Source of the DNA: Streptomyces sp. R33
Lineage (GTDB): Bacteria > Actinomycetota > Actinomycetes > Streptomycetales > Streptomycetaceae
Assembly (NCBI RefSeq): GCF_041200175.1
Contig: NZ_CP165727.1
Span: 7,310,001-7,374,000 of the forward strand
Length of the DNA: 64,000 nucleotides
Reading direction: 5' to 3'
The notes below the pieces were generated by a model, which ran no database searches, was not told the origin of the DNA, and saw only the letters and a list, made by a program, of their open reading frames with translations. Below, piece after piece: positions 30,362 to 38,281 of the stretch. The translations under genes and the position numbers were made by a program. The first letter of the stretch is position 1. Each line of letters starts with the position of its first letter.

Positions 30362-31962
30362 GAGATCGTGCACCGCCTGATGAAGACCTGGCTGGTCGAG
30401 GAACCGTTGCCGGCGGCGGGCTTCGTGGTGGCGCGCACGCCCCAGTAGCAGCCCGCGCCGGAGAAGGTGTGGGTCTTGACGAGCGGTGCGGCGGCGCCCG
30501 GCTGGTACGTGAGGGTGTCCGGGGCGCCGTCCGCCTTGCCCAACCGCCCCTCCACGTCACCCGTGAACCATTCGAGCACCACCGTCACCGGCGCGGTGCC
30601 CTTCGCCTCGACGCTCACGGTCGCCTGGCCGAGGGAGGTTCCCGTCTGGCGGATGCTGACGGACACCGCGCCGACGACCACCGTCGGCTTCGGTGAAGGC
30701 GGCGCGGTGGTGGGCGCAGCGGTGCTCGGCGCCGTGACCGTGGGCGTCACCACCGGCGGGTAGCTCGGGCTCGCGGTGGTCGAAGGCGACGCGGACGCGG
30801 ACGGGGAGAGGGAGGGGGACGGCGAAGCGGACGGGGAGGGGCTCGCCGAGGCGCTCGGGCCCGGTGCGGGCGAGGGGCCCGTGGCGCCGGGGCTCGCACT
30901 CGACGTCGCGAACGCGTTCAGCGCCGAGGCCCCGCCGGGCTCCCCGCCGGCCGCGCTGTACGTGAGCGCCGTCAGCACGCCCAGGACCAGCGCCACGCCG
31001 CCCGCGATCAGGCCGCGTCGGCCCGGGGCCCAACGGGAGGGGCTCGCGATCGTGGTCGTCGCCACCGCCGTGGTCCCCGAGGCCGGGGCGCCCGCCGAGG
31101 GGAACAGCAGCGGCAGCAGCGCGGCCAGCGCCGCGAGCTTGCGCTGCCCGCGCTCCTCCCAGTCCGGCCCGTACGCGGCGAGCGCCACGCCCTCCAGCTC
31201 CGCCACGAACGCCTCGGCGTTCTCCGGCCGCTGTTCCGGGGCCTTGGCCAGACCCCGCCGGATCAGCGGGCGTACCGGCTCGGGGGCCTCGGTCTCGGGG
31301 ACCGGCGCCTCTACGTGCTGGACGGCGAGCTCCGCGAAGTTCTCCCCGGCGAAGGGCTTGCGGCCGGTCAGGCACTCGAAGAACGTCGCCGTCGCCGCGT
31401 ACACGTCGGCCGCGGGCGAGGCCGGCCGGCCCTGCCACTGCTCGGGGGCCATGTACGCCGGGGTGCCGGCCACCCCGGGGGTCGTACCGTGACGCGCGGC
31501 GATGCCGAAGTCCACCAGCTTCGAGGAGCCGTCGGGGGCGACCAGTACGTTCTCGGGCTTGTAGTCGCGGTGGACGACGCCCGCCCGGTGCGCCGCGGCC
31601 AGGCCCAGCAGGGAGCCCTTCAGCACCACCAGGGCGGCCTCGGGATCGGCCTGCCCGGCCTGCTTCAGCAGTGCGCGCAGGGAGATCCCGTCGACGAGCT
31701 CCATCACGATGGCGGCGCCGCCGGGCGCCTCCACGTACTCGTACAACCGGACCACGTACGGGGTGTCCAGGCCGCCGAGGAGCCGGGCCTCGGCCCGGAA
31801 CTCCCCGACGAACGCCGGGTCCTCGCGCAGCCGGTCGCTGAGGTACTTCACCGCGACCGGCGTGCCCGTGGCCTCGTGCACGGCGAGGACCACGCGGCCG
31901 CTGCCACCCGAGCCGAGCTCCCGGACCTGCGCATAGCCGGGCACCGTCCACGCGTTCTTCAT
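30358..31962 (-). CDS. Membrane Ser/Thr protein kinase
   Basis: A 534-residue Hanks-type kinase. The kinase domain spans about 8-265: Gly loop LGSGGSGRVVLAVHE, Lys39 in VAVKYL, Glu of helix C in AEARLLGGL, catalytic HRDYKPENV (131-139, Asp133), DFG at 151-153 and MAPEQW at 171-176. HRDY replaces the usual HRDL. One helix (LIAGGVALVLGVLTALTYSA, about 310-330) is followed by a Ser/Ala/Pro-rich stalk and an outside beta-sandwich ending GCYWGVRATTKPAAG and FIRRC. It lacks PASTA repeats. It is the first gene of a two-gene unit with the coupled membrane protein. Confidence 0.94.
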   Translation of the reverse strand: MKNAWTVPGYAQVRELGSGGSGRVVLAVHEATGTPVAVKYLSDRLREDPAFVGEFRAEARLLGGLDTPYVVRLYEYVEAPGGAAIVMELVDGISLRALLKQAGQADPEAALVVLKGSLLGLAAAHRAGVVHRDYKPENVLVAPDGSSKLVDFGIAARHGTTPGVAGTPAYMAPEQWQGRPASPAADVYAATATFFECLTGRKPFAGENFAELAVQHVEAPVPETEAPEPVRPLIRRGLAKAPEQRPENAEAFVAELEGVALAAYGPDWEERGQRKLAALAALLPLLFPSAGAPASGTTAVATTTIASPSRWAPGRRGLIAGGVALVLGVLTALTYSAAGGEPGGASALNAFATSSASPGATGPSPAPGPSASASPSPSASPSPSLSPSASASPSTTASPSYPPVVTPTVTAPSTAAPTTAPPSPKPTVVVGAVSVSIRQTGTSLGQATVSVEAKGTAPVTVVLEWFTGDVEGRLGKADGAPDTLTYQPGAAAPLVKTHTFSGAGCYWGVRATTKPAAGNGSSTSQVFIRRCTIS

Positions 31963-32117
31963 CGTCTGCCCCCGTCCGTGGCGTCACCGAGCCCCAGGCC
32001 CGGTCGCACGCCGACCGGCCACCCCCAGGGACACGGTTTCCGCCACGGCCGGTTCCCAACCCTGCCGGGCATCTCGCACGGCGGTCGGTCGGCGGTCAGC
32101 CGGTGGTCAGACGACGG

Positions 32118-33374
32118 TCACGCCGCGGCCCGCGCCGCGCCGATCATGGCGTGCAGCCGGTCGGCCGCCGCCCTCCCGAAGTCCGGGTCGTTGATGTGGG
32201 TGTCGTAGTCGTAGAGCCGGGCGGAGCTGCCGCGCAGCCCCTCGCGCAGCGCCGAGAACAGGGCCCGGTCCGCGTCGGGGTCATGGTAGGTGCCGCCCGG
32301 CGCGCCGAGCGTGGACAGTCCGCGGAGTGGGACGCAGACGGCCGTGGGGCCGGTCGCCGCGCGGAGTTTGGCGGCGACCCGGCGGCCGAGTTCCGCGCAC
32401 TCGGCGGGGGTCGTACGGATCACCGTGATGGACGGGTTGTGGACGTGGACCCGCCGGTAGCGGGCCCGTTCGGGCAGGGTCTCCAGCGGGCCGAACTTCA
32501 CCATGTCCAGCGCCCCCAGGCTCACCACCTGCGGAATCCCGGCCCGCCCGGCCGCGCTGAGGCGGTCGGGGCCGGCGGTGAGGATGCCGCCGCACAGGTC
32601 GTCGGCGAGCTCGCTGAGCGTCAGGTCGAGTACGCCCGCGAAGATGCCCTGTCCGGCCAGCGTCTCCAGGGTGCGGCCGCCGGTGCCGCTGACGTGGAAG
32701 ACCAGCACCTCGTAGCCGAGTTCGGTCAGGTGCTCGCGGGCGGCGTCCACGCCGATGGTGGTGACGCCCGCCATGCTCGCCGCGATCAGCGGGCGGGAGC
32801 CGGCGCCGAGCCGGGCCGGACGCTGCCGGTCCAGCGAGGCCCGTTGGAAGGCCTTTGCCATCCCCGCGGCCGCCTCGACCGCGTTCGCGAGGACCGGCGC
32901 GGAGATGCTGTTGATCCCCGCGATGTCCACCACGCTGTACATCATCGCGATGTCCGAGGATCCGACGTACGGGGCCACGTCCCCGGACGCCATGGACGAG
33001 ACCATCAGCTTGGGCACGCCCAGCGGCAGCCCGCGCATCGCCCGGGTGGCGATGGAGGTGCCGCCGCTGCCCCCTATGGCGAGCACCCCGTCCAGCCGGC
33101 CCTCGGCGTGCAGGCGTAACAGCGTCGCCTCGGCGCCCCGGGCCATCGTGGTCACGGCCGCACCCCGGTCGGCGGCCGCGCGTAGTTCCGACAGTTCCGT
33201 TCCCGCCGCCCGGGCCACCGCTTCGCGCGGTATGTCCGCGGGCACCCGGGGTTCGCCCATGATGCCCGTGTCGACCATGATCACTTCGACGCCGGTGCGC
33301 AGCAGCCTCTCGCGCAGCCAGCCGTACTCGACACCCTTGGTGTCCAGGGTTCCCACCAGCACGACGTTCGTCAT
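32118..33374 (-). CDS. UPF0261 / Tm-1-like ATP-binding domain protein
   Basis: The 418-residue protein starts MTNVVLVGTLDTKGVEYGWL, the family opening, with VIMVDTGIMGEPRVPADIPR and a Gly-rich nucleotide loop in GVLAIGGSGGTSIATRAMRG (about 110-129). The second half has SLGALDMVKFGPLETLP and the conserved VPLRGLSTLGAPGGTYHDPD with DADRALFSALREGL. Plant Tm-1 and bacterial UPF0261 proteins bind ATP; plant Tm-1 inhibits a viral replicase, and the bacterial role is unknown. They are often next to a phosphoenolpyruvate-hydrolase-like TIM-barrel gene; none is adjacent here. ATG 33374 is used; 12 more codons are open upstream. Confidence 0.88.
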   Translation of the reverse strand: MTNVVLVGTLDTKGVEYGWLRERLLRTGVEVIMVDTGIMGEPRVPADIPREAVARAAGTELSELRAAADRGAAVTTMARGAEATLLRLHAEGRLDGVLAIGGSGGTSIATRAMRGLPLGVPKLMVSSMASGDVAPYVGSSDIAMMYSVVDIAGINSISAPVLANAVEAAAGMAKAFQRASLDRQRPARLGAGSRPLIAASMAGVTTIGVDAAREHLTELGYEVLVFHVSGTGGRTLETLAGQGIFAGVLDLTLSELADDLCGGILTAGPDRLSAAGRAGIPQVVSLGALDMVKFGPLETLPERARYRRVHVHNPSITVIRTTPAECAELGRRVAAKLRAATGPTAVCVPLRGLSTLGAPGGTYHDPDADRALFSALREGLRGSSARLYDYDTHINDPDFGRAAADRLHAMIGAARAAA

Positions 33375-33422
33375 ATGTGCAATGTCCATGCAGGTGGGGT
33401 TTGTTGGCAAGTCAAGGTCAGG

Positions 33423-33902
33423 TCAACCCTTCAGGAGCACCAACAGCCGCTCCAGAAAGGGAATTTGAGAGGGAATCAGCTTGCTTTCGGCCACGGGTGG
33501 AGTGAACCAGGCCACCCGGTCCAGCTCGGGGAATTCCTGCCTCCGGCCCGAGTGCGGGGGCCACTCCATCGTGAACGTCCCGGGCACCATGAGCGCCGGA
33601 TCGAGGTCGGCCCGTACGGCCCAGATCGTCACGAGCTTGCCGCCCGGGATCCGCACCTCGCCCAGCGGGAGGTACGGGCCCTCCGGCGGCGGCAGGCCGA
33701 TCTCCTCGGTGAACTCCCGGCGGGCCGCGGCGAGCGGGGTCTCGTCCGCTTCGTACTCGCCCTTGGGGATGGCCCAGGACCCGTCGTCCTTGTGCTCCCA
33801 GAACGGGCCGCCCATATGGCCGAGGAGCACCTCGATGCCGTCACCGGGCGAGTCCGCGGCCGGGCGGAACAGGAGCAGTCCGGCACTGCGCTTCTGTGTC
33901 AT
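33423..33902 (-). CDS. NUDIX hydrolase
   Basis: A 159-residue protein starting MTQKRSAGLLLFRPAADSPG. The Nudix box is complete: PKGEYEADETPLAAARREFT plus EEIGLP satisfies G-x5-E-x7-REUxEExGU. EVLLGHMGGPFWEHKDDGSW and the P-rich PPPEGPYLPLGEVRIPGGKL loop resemble the subgroup often annotated as (di)nucleoside polyphosphate hydrolases in actinobacteria. ATG 33902 has a GGATGG site five bases upstream; ATG 33914 would add four residues. It lies between the UPF0261 and CDF genes, all on the minus strand, with gaps of 48 and 30 bp. Confidence 0.91.
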   Translation of the reverse strand: MTQKRSAGLLLFRPAADSPGDGIEVLLGHMGGPFWEHKDDGSWAIPKGEYEADETPLAAARREFTEEIGLPPPEGPYLPLGEVRIPGGKLVTIWAVRADLDPALMVPGTFTMEWPPHSGRRQEFPELDRVAWFTPPVAESKLIPSQIPFLERLLVLLKG

Positions 33903-33932
33903 ACGTCCATCCATGCCCCGCGCGCGGGCTGC

Positions 33933-34988
33933 TCAGTGGTCGTGCGGGCCCTGCCGGTGCACCGGGCCGTGCGCGTCCGCGCAGTGCGGGTCGGCCGGGT
34001 CCTCGCCCGGGCGGCCGACGCTGAGCAGCGCTTCCTGTACGTGGTCCACCTGGAGCGTGGTGTGCGTGATCCCGTACTCCTTCTCCAGCAGGCGCTCCAG
34101 GTCGCGGCGTACGGCGTGGCAATCTCCGGCCGGTTCGACGAGCACGTGCGCCGACAGGGCCGCCTGCCCGGACGTGATCGTCCAGATGTGCAGGTCGTGC
34201 ACCTCGGTGACGGGCGGGTGCCCGACGAGCCGGTCGCCCACCGCGTCCGGGTCCATGTGCGCCGGGGCGGCCTCCAGGAAGATCCGGCCGGACTCGCGGA
34301 CCAGCCCGTAGCCCGCCTTGACCATCAGGACGACGACCACGAGCGTGGCGATCGCGTCGGCCTGGACGAAGCCCGTGGTGAGCACGATCAGACCGGCCAC
34401 GGCGGTGCCGATGAAGGCGAACAGGTCGTTCAGGATGTGCTGGTAGGCGCCCTCGACGGCGAGCGAGGAGCGGTTCGCCCGGGAGATGCACCACGCGGCC
34501 GCCACGTTCACGACGATGCCCGCGAGCGCCGTCACGAGGACCAGCCCGCCCGCCACCTCCGGCGGGTCCATCAGCCGCCGCACCGCCTCGTACGCCAGCC
34601 AGATCGCGAGCAGGAGCAGCGTGAGCCCGTTGGCCTGGGCGGAGAGTATCTCCGCGCGCTTGAGGCCGTACGTGAATCCGCCGCGCGCCGGGCGGGCCGC
34701 GAGCCGCATCGCGATCAGCGCGAGGACGATCGAGACGGCGTCGGTGAGCATGTGGGCGGCGTCGGAGATCAGTGCCAGGGACTGGGCCACGATGCCGATG
34801 ACCACCTCGACCGCCATGAACGCGCCGATCAGGCCGAGCGCGATGGCCAGCCAGCGCCGGTCGGCGTCCGCAGAGACCCCGTGGCCGTGGCCGCCGTGAC
34901 CGTGACCGCCGTGACCGTGGCCCCCGTGGTCGTGCCCGGCGGCATGGCCGTGGTCGTCGTGCGCGTGGTCGTGGTCGTGCCCACTCAT
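33933..34988 (-). CDS. Cation diffusion facilitator (CzcD/ZitB-type zinc exporter)
   Basis: A 351-residue exporter that swaps Zn2+ (or Co2+/Cd2+) for protons. A His-rich head (GHDHDHAHDDHGHAAGHDHG, repeated GGHGHGGHGHG) is followed by six helices. Metal site residues appear in SLALISDAAHMLTDAVSIVL (helix 2, D/H and HxxxD) and AYQHILNDLFAFIGTAV (helix 5, HxxND). The cytosolic C-terminal domain has VTEVHDLHIWTITSGQAALS. ATG 34988 follows GGGGGA. The 151-bp divergent region before the FHA-ABC gene contains a 15-bp palindrome that could bind a metal-responsive repressor. Confidence 0.93.
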   Translation of the reverse strand: MSGHDHDHAHDDHGHAAGHDHGGHGHGGHGHGGHGHGVSADADRRWLAIALGLIGAFMAVEVVIGIVAQSLALISDAAHMLTDAVSIVLALIAMRLAARPARGGFTYGLKRAEILSAQANGLTLLLLAIWLAYEAVRRLMDPPEVAGGLVLVTALAGIVVNVAAAWCISRANRSSLAVEGAYQHILNDLFAFIGTAVAGLIVLTTGFVQADAIATLVVVVLMVKAGYGLVRESGRIFLEAAPAHMDPDAVGDRLVGHPPVTEVHDLHIWTITSGQAALSAHVLVEPAGDCHAVRRDLERLLEKEYGITHTTLQVDHVQEALLSVGRPGEDPADPHCADAHGPVHRQGPHDH

Positions 34989-35056
34989 GGCGTCCCCCGT
35001 GTGTTCGGTTCCGACGCGTGAAGTGAAGCGCACCGTGACGCAATGGGCAAAGGCTG

Positions 35057-35071
35057 CAACGGGGACCGTTG
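35057..35071. promoter_or_regulatory. 15-bp palindrome in the CDF / FHA-ABC divergent region
   Basis: CAACGG-GGA-CCGTTG, with TG before and TCA after, lies 69 bp upstream of the CDF start and 69 bp upstream of the FHA-ABC start. A candidate -10 box TATGCT is at about 35104-35109 facing the ABC gene. The half-site resembles no consensus I can name with certainty. Confidence 0.4.
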
Positions 35072-35139
35072 TCATTACCCATAAGAGGCCGCTGACCTGC
35101 GGTTATGCTGGACCGGTCGGATCGTGGGAAAATCTGCTC

Positions 35140-37500
35140 ATGGTCCAGCGCCCCGGTGTGCCGACCGCGCCCGAGCTCGTCCTGCAGACCGACACGGGCT
35201 CCACCGCGATGAGCCCGGGCCGGACGTACCACGTCGGCCGGGACCCCTTGTGCGAAATCTGCCTCGACGACGCCCGCGTCTCCTGGCGCCACGCGATCCT
35301 GCGCCCCGACGGCGACCACTGGACCGTCGAGGACGAGCACAGCACCAACGGAACCTGGGTCGACGGCCACCGCGTCCACGAGTGGAGCATCGGCGTCGGC
35401 AGCGAACTGCGCTTCGGCGACGCCTCCGACGGCCCGCTCGCCCGGTGCCTCGGCCCGGCCCCGAACGGCGGGCCCGCCGGCTCCGGGCCGTCCTCGGTGT
35501 CCACCCCGTCCCTGACCGGCACCTTCCGCCGCCCCACCACCGTGCGCCCGCTCCCCACCCGGACCGCCGTGCGCATCGGCCGCGCCCCCGACAACGACCT
35601 CGTCATCGACGACCTCGTCGTCTCCCGCCGGCACGCCGAACTGCACGCACTCGCCGACGGCACGTACGAGATCACCGACCTCGGCAGCCACAACGGCACC
35701 TTCCTCAACGGCACCCGCGTCGAACGCGCCCCCGTCGCCGAAGGCGACATCGTCGGCATCGGCCACACCGCCCTCTGCCTGGTCGGCGACCAGCTCCAGG
35801 AGTACCTCGACACCGGCGAGGTCTCCCTCGACGTCCAGGAGCTCGCCGTCTCCGTCGACCGCGGCCGCAAGACCCTGCTCGACCACGTCTCCTTCCCCGT
35901 CGGCGCCAAATGCCTGCTCGCCGTCGTCGGCCCCAGCGGCGCCGGCAAGTCCACCCTCCTCGGCGCCCTCACCGGACTGCGCCCCGCCGACCACGGCAGC
36001 GTCCTGTACGACGGACGGGACCTCTACCGCGACTACGCCGAACTGCGCAGCCGCATCGGCCTCGTCCCCCAGGACGACATCCTGCACGCACAGCTCACCG
36101 TCCGCCGCGCCCTCGCCTACGCCGCAGAACTGCGCTTCCCGCAGGACACCGCCCGGGCCGAACGCGAGGCCCGGGTCGACGAGGTGATCGGCGAACTCGG
36201 CCTCGGGCAGCGCGCCGACCAGCCCATCCACAGCCTCTCCGGCGGCCAGCGCAAACGCGTCTCCGTCGCCCTGGAACTGCTGACCAAGCCCTCCCTGCTC
36301 TTCCTGGACGAGCCCACCTCCGGCCTCGACCCCGGCATGGACCGCTCCGTGATGCACATGCTGCGCGGCCTCGCCGACGACGGCCGCACCGTCATCGTCG
36401 TCACCCACAGCGTGCTCAGCCTCGACGTGTGCGACCGGCTGCTGGTCCTCGCCCCGGGCGGGCGCATCGCCTGGTTCGGGCCGCCCGAGGAGGCCCTCGG
36501 CTTCTTCGGGTTCGCCGAATGGCCCGAGGCGTTCGAAGCCTTCGAGAACCAGCAGGGCCGGGACTGGGCGGGGGAGTACAGCACCTCCCCGCAGCACCGC
36601 ACGTACGTACGGAACGCCGCGCGGCAGCCCCGGCTCGACGAGGACCGGTCCGCAGCGGCCGGCTTCGTCGCCCCGCCGCCCAAGGCGCAGAGCTGGGGCT
36701 CCCAGCTCTCCACACTGGTCCGCCGCTACGCCGCGGCGCTCAGCGCCGACCGCACCTTCCTCGCCATCATGATCGCCCTGCCGTTCGTCATGGGCGCCAT
36801 GACCCGCGCCCTGGCCGGCAGCTCCCTCACCAAGGAGACGGCGATCAACGCCCTGCTCATCCTGTGCGTCGGCGGCGTGCTGACGGGCGCCGCCAACGGC
36901 GTACGGGAACTGGTCAAGGAACGCGTCATCTACCAGCGGGAACGGGCCGTCGGACTGTCCAGATCCGCGTACCTGATGTCCAAGGTGGTGGTGCTCGGCG
37001 CCATCACCGTGGCCCAGGCCGTGGTGATGACGCTCGTCGGCCTCTACGGGGTGAAGACCAACGCCCCGGGCGGCAAGGGGGTCTTCCTGCCGCCCCTCGT
37101 CGAAATCACCCTTGCCGTCGCCCTGCTGTCCTTCACCGCGATGATGCTCGGCCTGCTGGTCTCCGCCCTGGTCCGGAAGGAGGAGGTCACCATGCCGCTG
37201 CTGGTCCTCCTCGCCATCGTCCAGGTGGTCTTCTGCGGAGCCCTGTTGCAGCTGAACGGCGTGCCCGTGATCGAGCAGCTGGCCTGGCTGGTGCCGTCCC
37301 GGTGGGCGCTCGCCGCCATGGCCGGCACCATCGACCTCGGCGCGATCATCCCAGGGAAGCTCACCGGCGACCCGCTCTTCGCACACAGGGCCGGGGTGTG
37401 GCTGCTCGATCTCGGGATGCTCGTGGCCCTGTCCGTCCTGTTCGGAGTACTGGTCCTGCGGCTGCTGCGCCGCCACGAGCCCGCGATCATGCGAAAGTAG
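35140..37500 (+). CDS. ABC transporter with two FHA domains (Rv1747-like, ABCG half-type)
   Basis: A 786-residue protein: FHA domain 1 (about 10-105; GRDPLCEICLDDARVSWRHA), FHA domain 2 (about 140-225; IGRAPDNDLVIDDLVVSRRH), an ABC ATPase (about 240-450: Walker A VVGPSGAGKSTLL at about 264, signature SLSGGQRKRVSVALELL at about 365, Walker B LLFLDEPTSGLD at about 387) and an ABC2-type membrane domain with six helices. This is the architecture of mycobacterial Rv1747, which exports cell-wall material and is controlled by phosphothreonine binding of its FHA domains. A kinase such as the one at 30358-31962 could be the writer. ATG 35140 lacks a strong ribosome site. Confidence 0.94.
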   Translation: MVQRPGVPTAPELVLQTDTGSTAMSPGRTYHVGRDPLCEICLDDARVSWRHAILRPDGDHWTVEDEHSTNGTWVDGHRVHEWSIGVGSELRFGDASDGPLARCLGPAPNGGPAGSGPSSVSTPSLTGTFRRPTTVRPLPTRTAVRIGRAPDNDLVIDDLVVSRRHAELHALADGTYEITDLGSHNGTFLNGTRVERAPVAEGDIVGIGHTALCLVGDQLQEYLDTGEVSLDVQELAVSVDRGRKTLLDHVSFPVGAKCLLAVVGPSGAGKSTLLGALTGLRPADHGSVLYDGRDLYRDYAELRSRIGLVPQDDILHAQLTVRRALAYAAELRFPQDTARAEREARVDEVIGELGLGQRADQPIHSLSGGQRKRVSVALELLTKPSLLFLDEPTSGLDPGMDRSVMHMLRGLADDGRTVIVVTHSVLSLDVCDRLLVLAPGGRIAWFGPPEEALGFFGFAEWPEAFEAFENQQGRDWAGEYSTSPQHRTYVRNAARQPRLDEDRSAAAGFVAPPPKAQSWGSQLSTLVRRYAAALSADRTFLAIMIALPFVMGAMTRALAGSSLTKETAINALLILCVGGVLTGAANGVRELVKERVIYQRERAVGLSRSAYLMSKVVVLGAITVAQAVVMTLVGLYGVKTNAPGGKGVFLPPLVEITLAVALLSFTAMMLGLLVSALVRKEEVTMPLLVLLAIVQVVFCGALLQLNGVPVIEQLAWLVPSRWALAAMAGTIDLGAIIPGKLTGDPLFAHRAGVWLLDLGMLVALSVLFGVLVLRLLRRHEPAIMRK

Positions 37501-37506
37501 GCGTCG

Positions 37507-38190
37507 ATGGCCAACCTGACCGGGCCCTTCGACTTCCAGCCCACGCACGTGGTCCCCCGCGAAGGGCTGCCCGCCTGGGAAGAGCCCGACGTCTCCCGGC
37601 CCACCGTGCCCCTGGACCCCTTCCTGCCCGTGCAACTGCTCTCCCGGCGCGGGGAATGGGGGGAGGTCCTGTGCGCCAACGGGTGGTCCGCCTGGGTGGA
37701 CGGACGGCTCCTGGTCGCCGTGCCCGAGCCGCCCCCGACCGGCGGGCGGCCGGTCACGCACGCCGAGGAGGACCCGCTGCCGCTGCTCGCACGCGGCGCC
37801 GAGACCCTGCAGCGCTACCGGCGGGCCGCCGAGGAACTCGCCGCCGGGCGCACGGACACCGAGGGCTTCCGGCGGGCGACCCAGGGGCTGCGGATCGGGA
37901 TCGTGGTCGACGACGAGGCCGTCTGGCTGTACGAAGAGGGCAGCGGGCGCTGGATGTACGGCGACGGGATCCGCCTCGCGACGTACGCGGTCGGCACGGG
38001 ACCGGGAGAGCCGGCCGAGCCGCAGCCGCCGGCCGCGGAGACGGAACGCAGGGCGTCCCCCGGCGCAAGGGTGGACACGGCAACGTCAGGCGGGCGGGCG
38101 CCCGGTGCACCCGGGCGCGAACCCGGCCGGGAACCGGGGCGTGAAGCGGCCGAACCGACGCAGGTCGTGACCCCGCCGGACGGCGGGTGA
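37507..38190 (+). CDS. Hypothetical protein coupled to the FHA-ABC transporter
   Basis: Starts six bases after the ABC stop, so it is almost surely co-transcribed. The 227-residue product has an N-terminal 70-residue module (PVQLLSRRGEWGEVLCANGW, then SAWVDGRLLVAVP) that looks like an SH3-type fold, a helical middle (LARGAETLQRYRRAAEELAA), a beta-like part (IGIVVDDEAVWLYEEGSGRW) and a disordered Pro/Glu/Arg tail with EPGREPGREAAEP. No membrane helix or signal. I do not recognise the family. Its position suggests an accessory or regulator of the transporter. Confidence 0.75.
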   Translation: MANLTGPFDFQPTHVVPREGLPAWEEPDVSRPTVPLDPFLPVQLLSRRGEWGEVLCANGWSAWVDGRLLVAVPEPPPTGGRPVTHAEEDPLPLLARGAETLQRYRRAAEELAAGRTDTEGFRRATQGLRIGIVVDDEAVWLYEEGSGRWMYGDGIRLATYAVGTGPGEPAEPQPPAAETERRASPGARVDTATSGGRAPGAPGREPGREPGREAAEPTQVVTPPDGG

Positions 38191-38218
38191 GACGGCGGCC
38201 GAGTCGTACCGCGCGTCC

Positions 38219-38274
38219 GAGTCGTACGAGGACCGGCAAGCCGCATGAGTCCTACGAGGACCGGCGAGCCGCAG
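38219..38274. repeat. 28-bp imperfect tandem repeat
   Basis: 38219-38246 and 38247-38274 match at 25 of 28 positions (GAGTCGTACGAGGACCGGCA-type units), with a partial third copy GAGTCGTACC at 38201. It lies between the convergent 37507-38190 gene and the streptophobe-like gene. Confidence 0.75.
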
Positions 38275-38281
38275 GGCCGGA

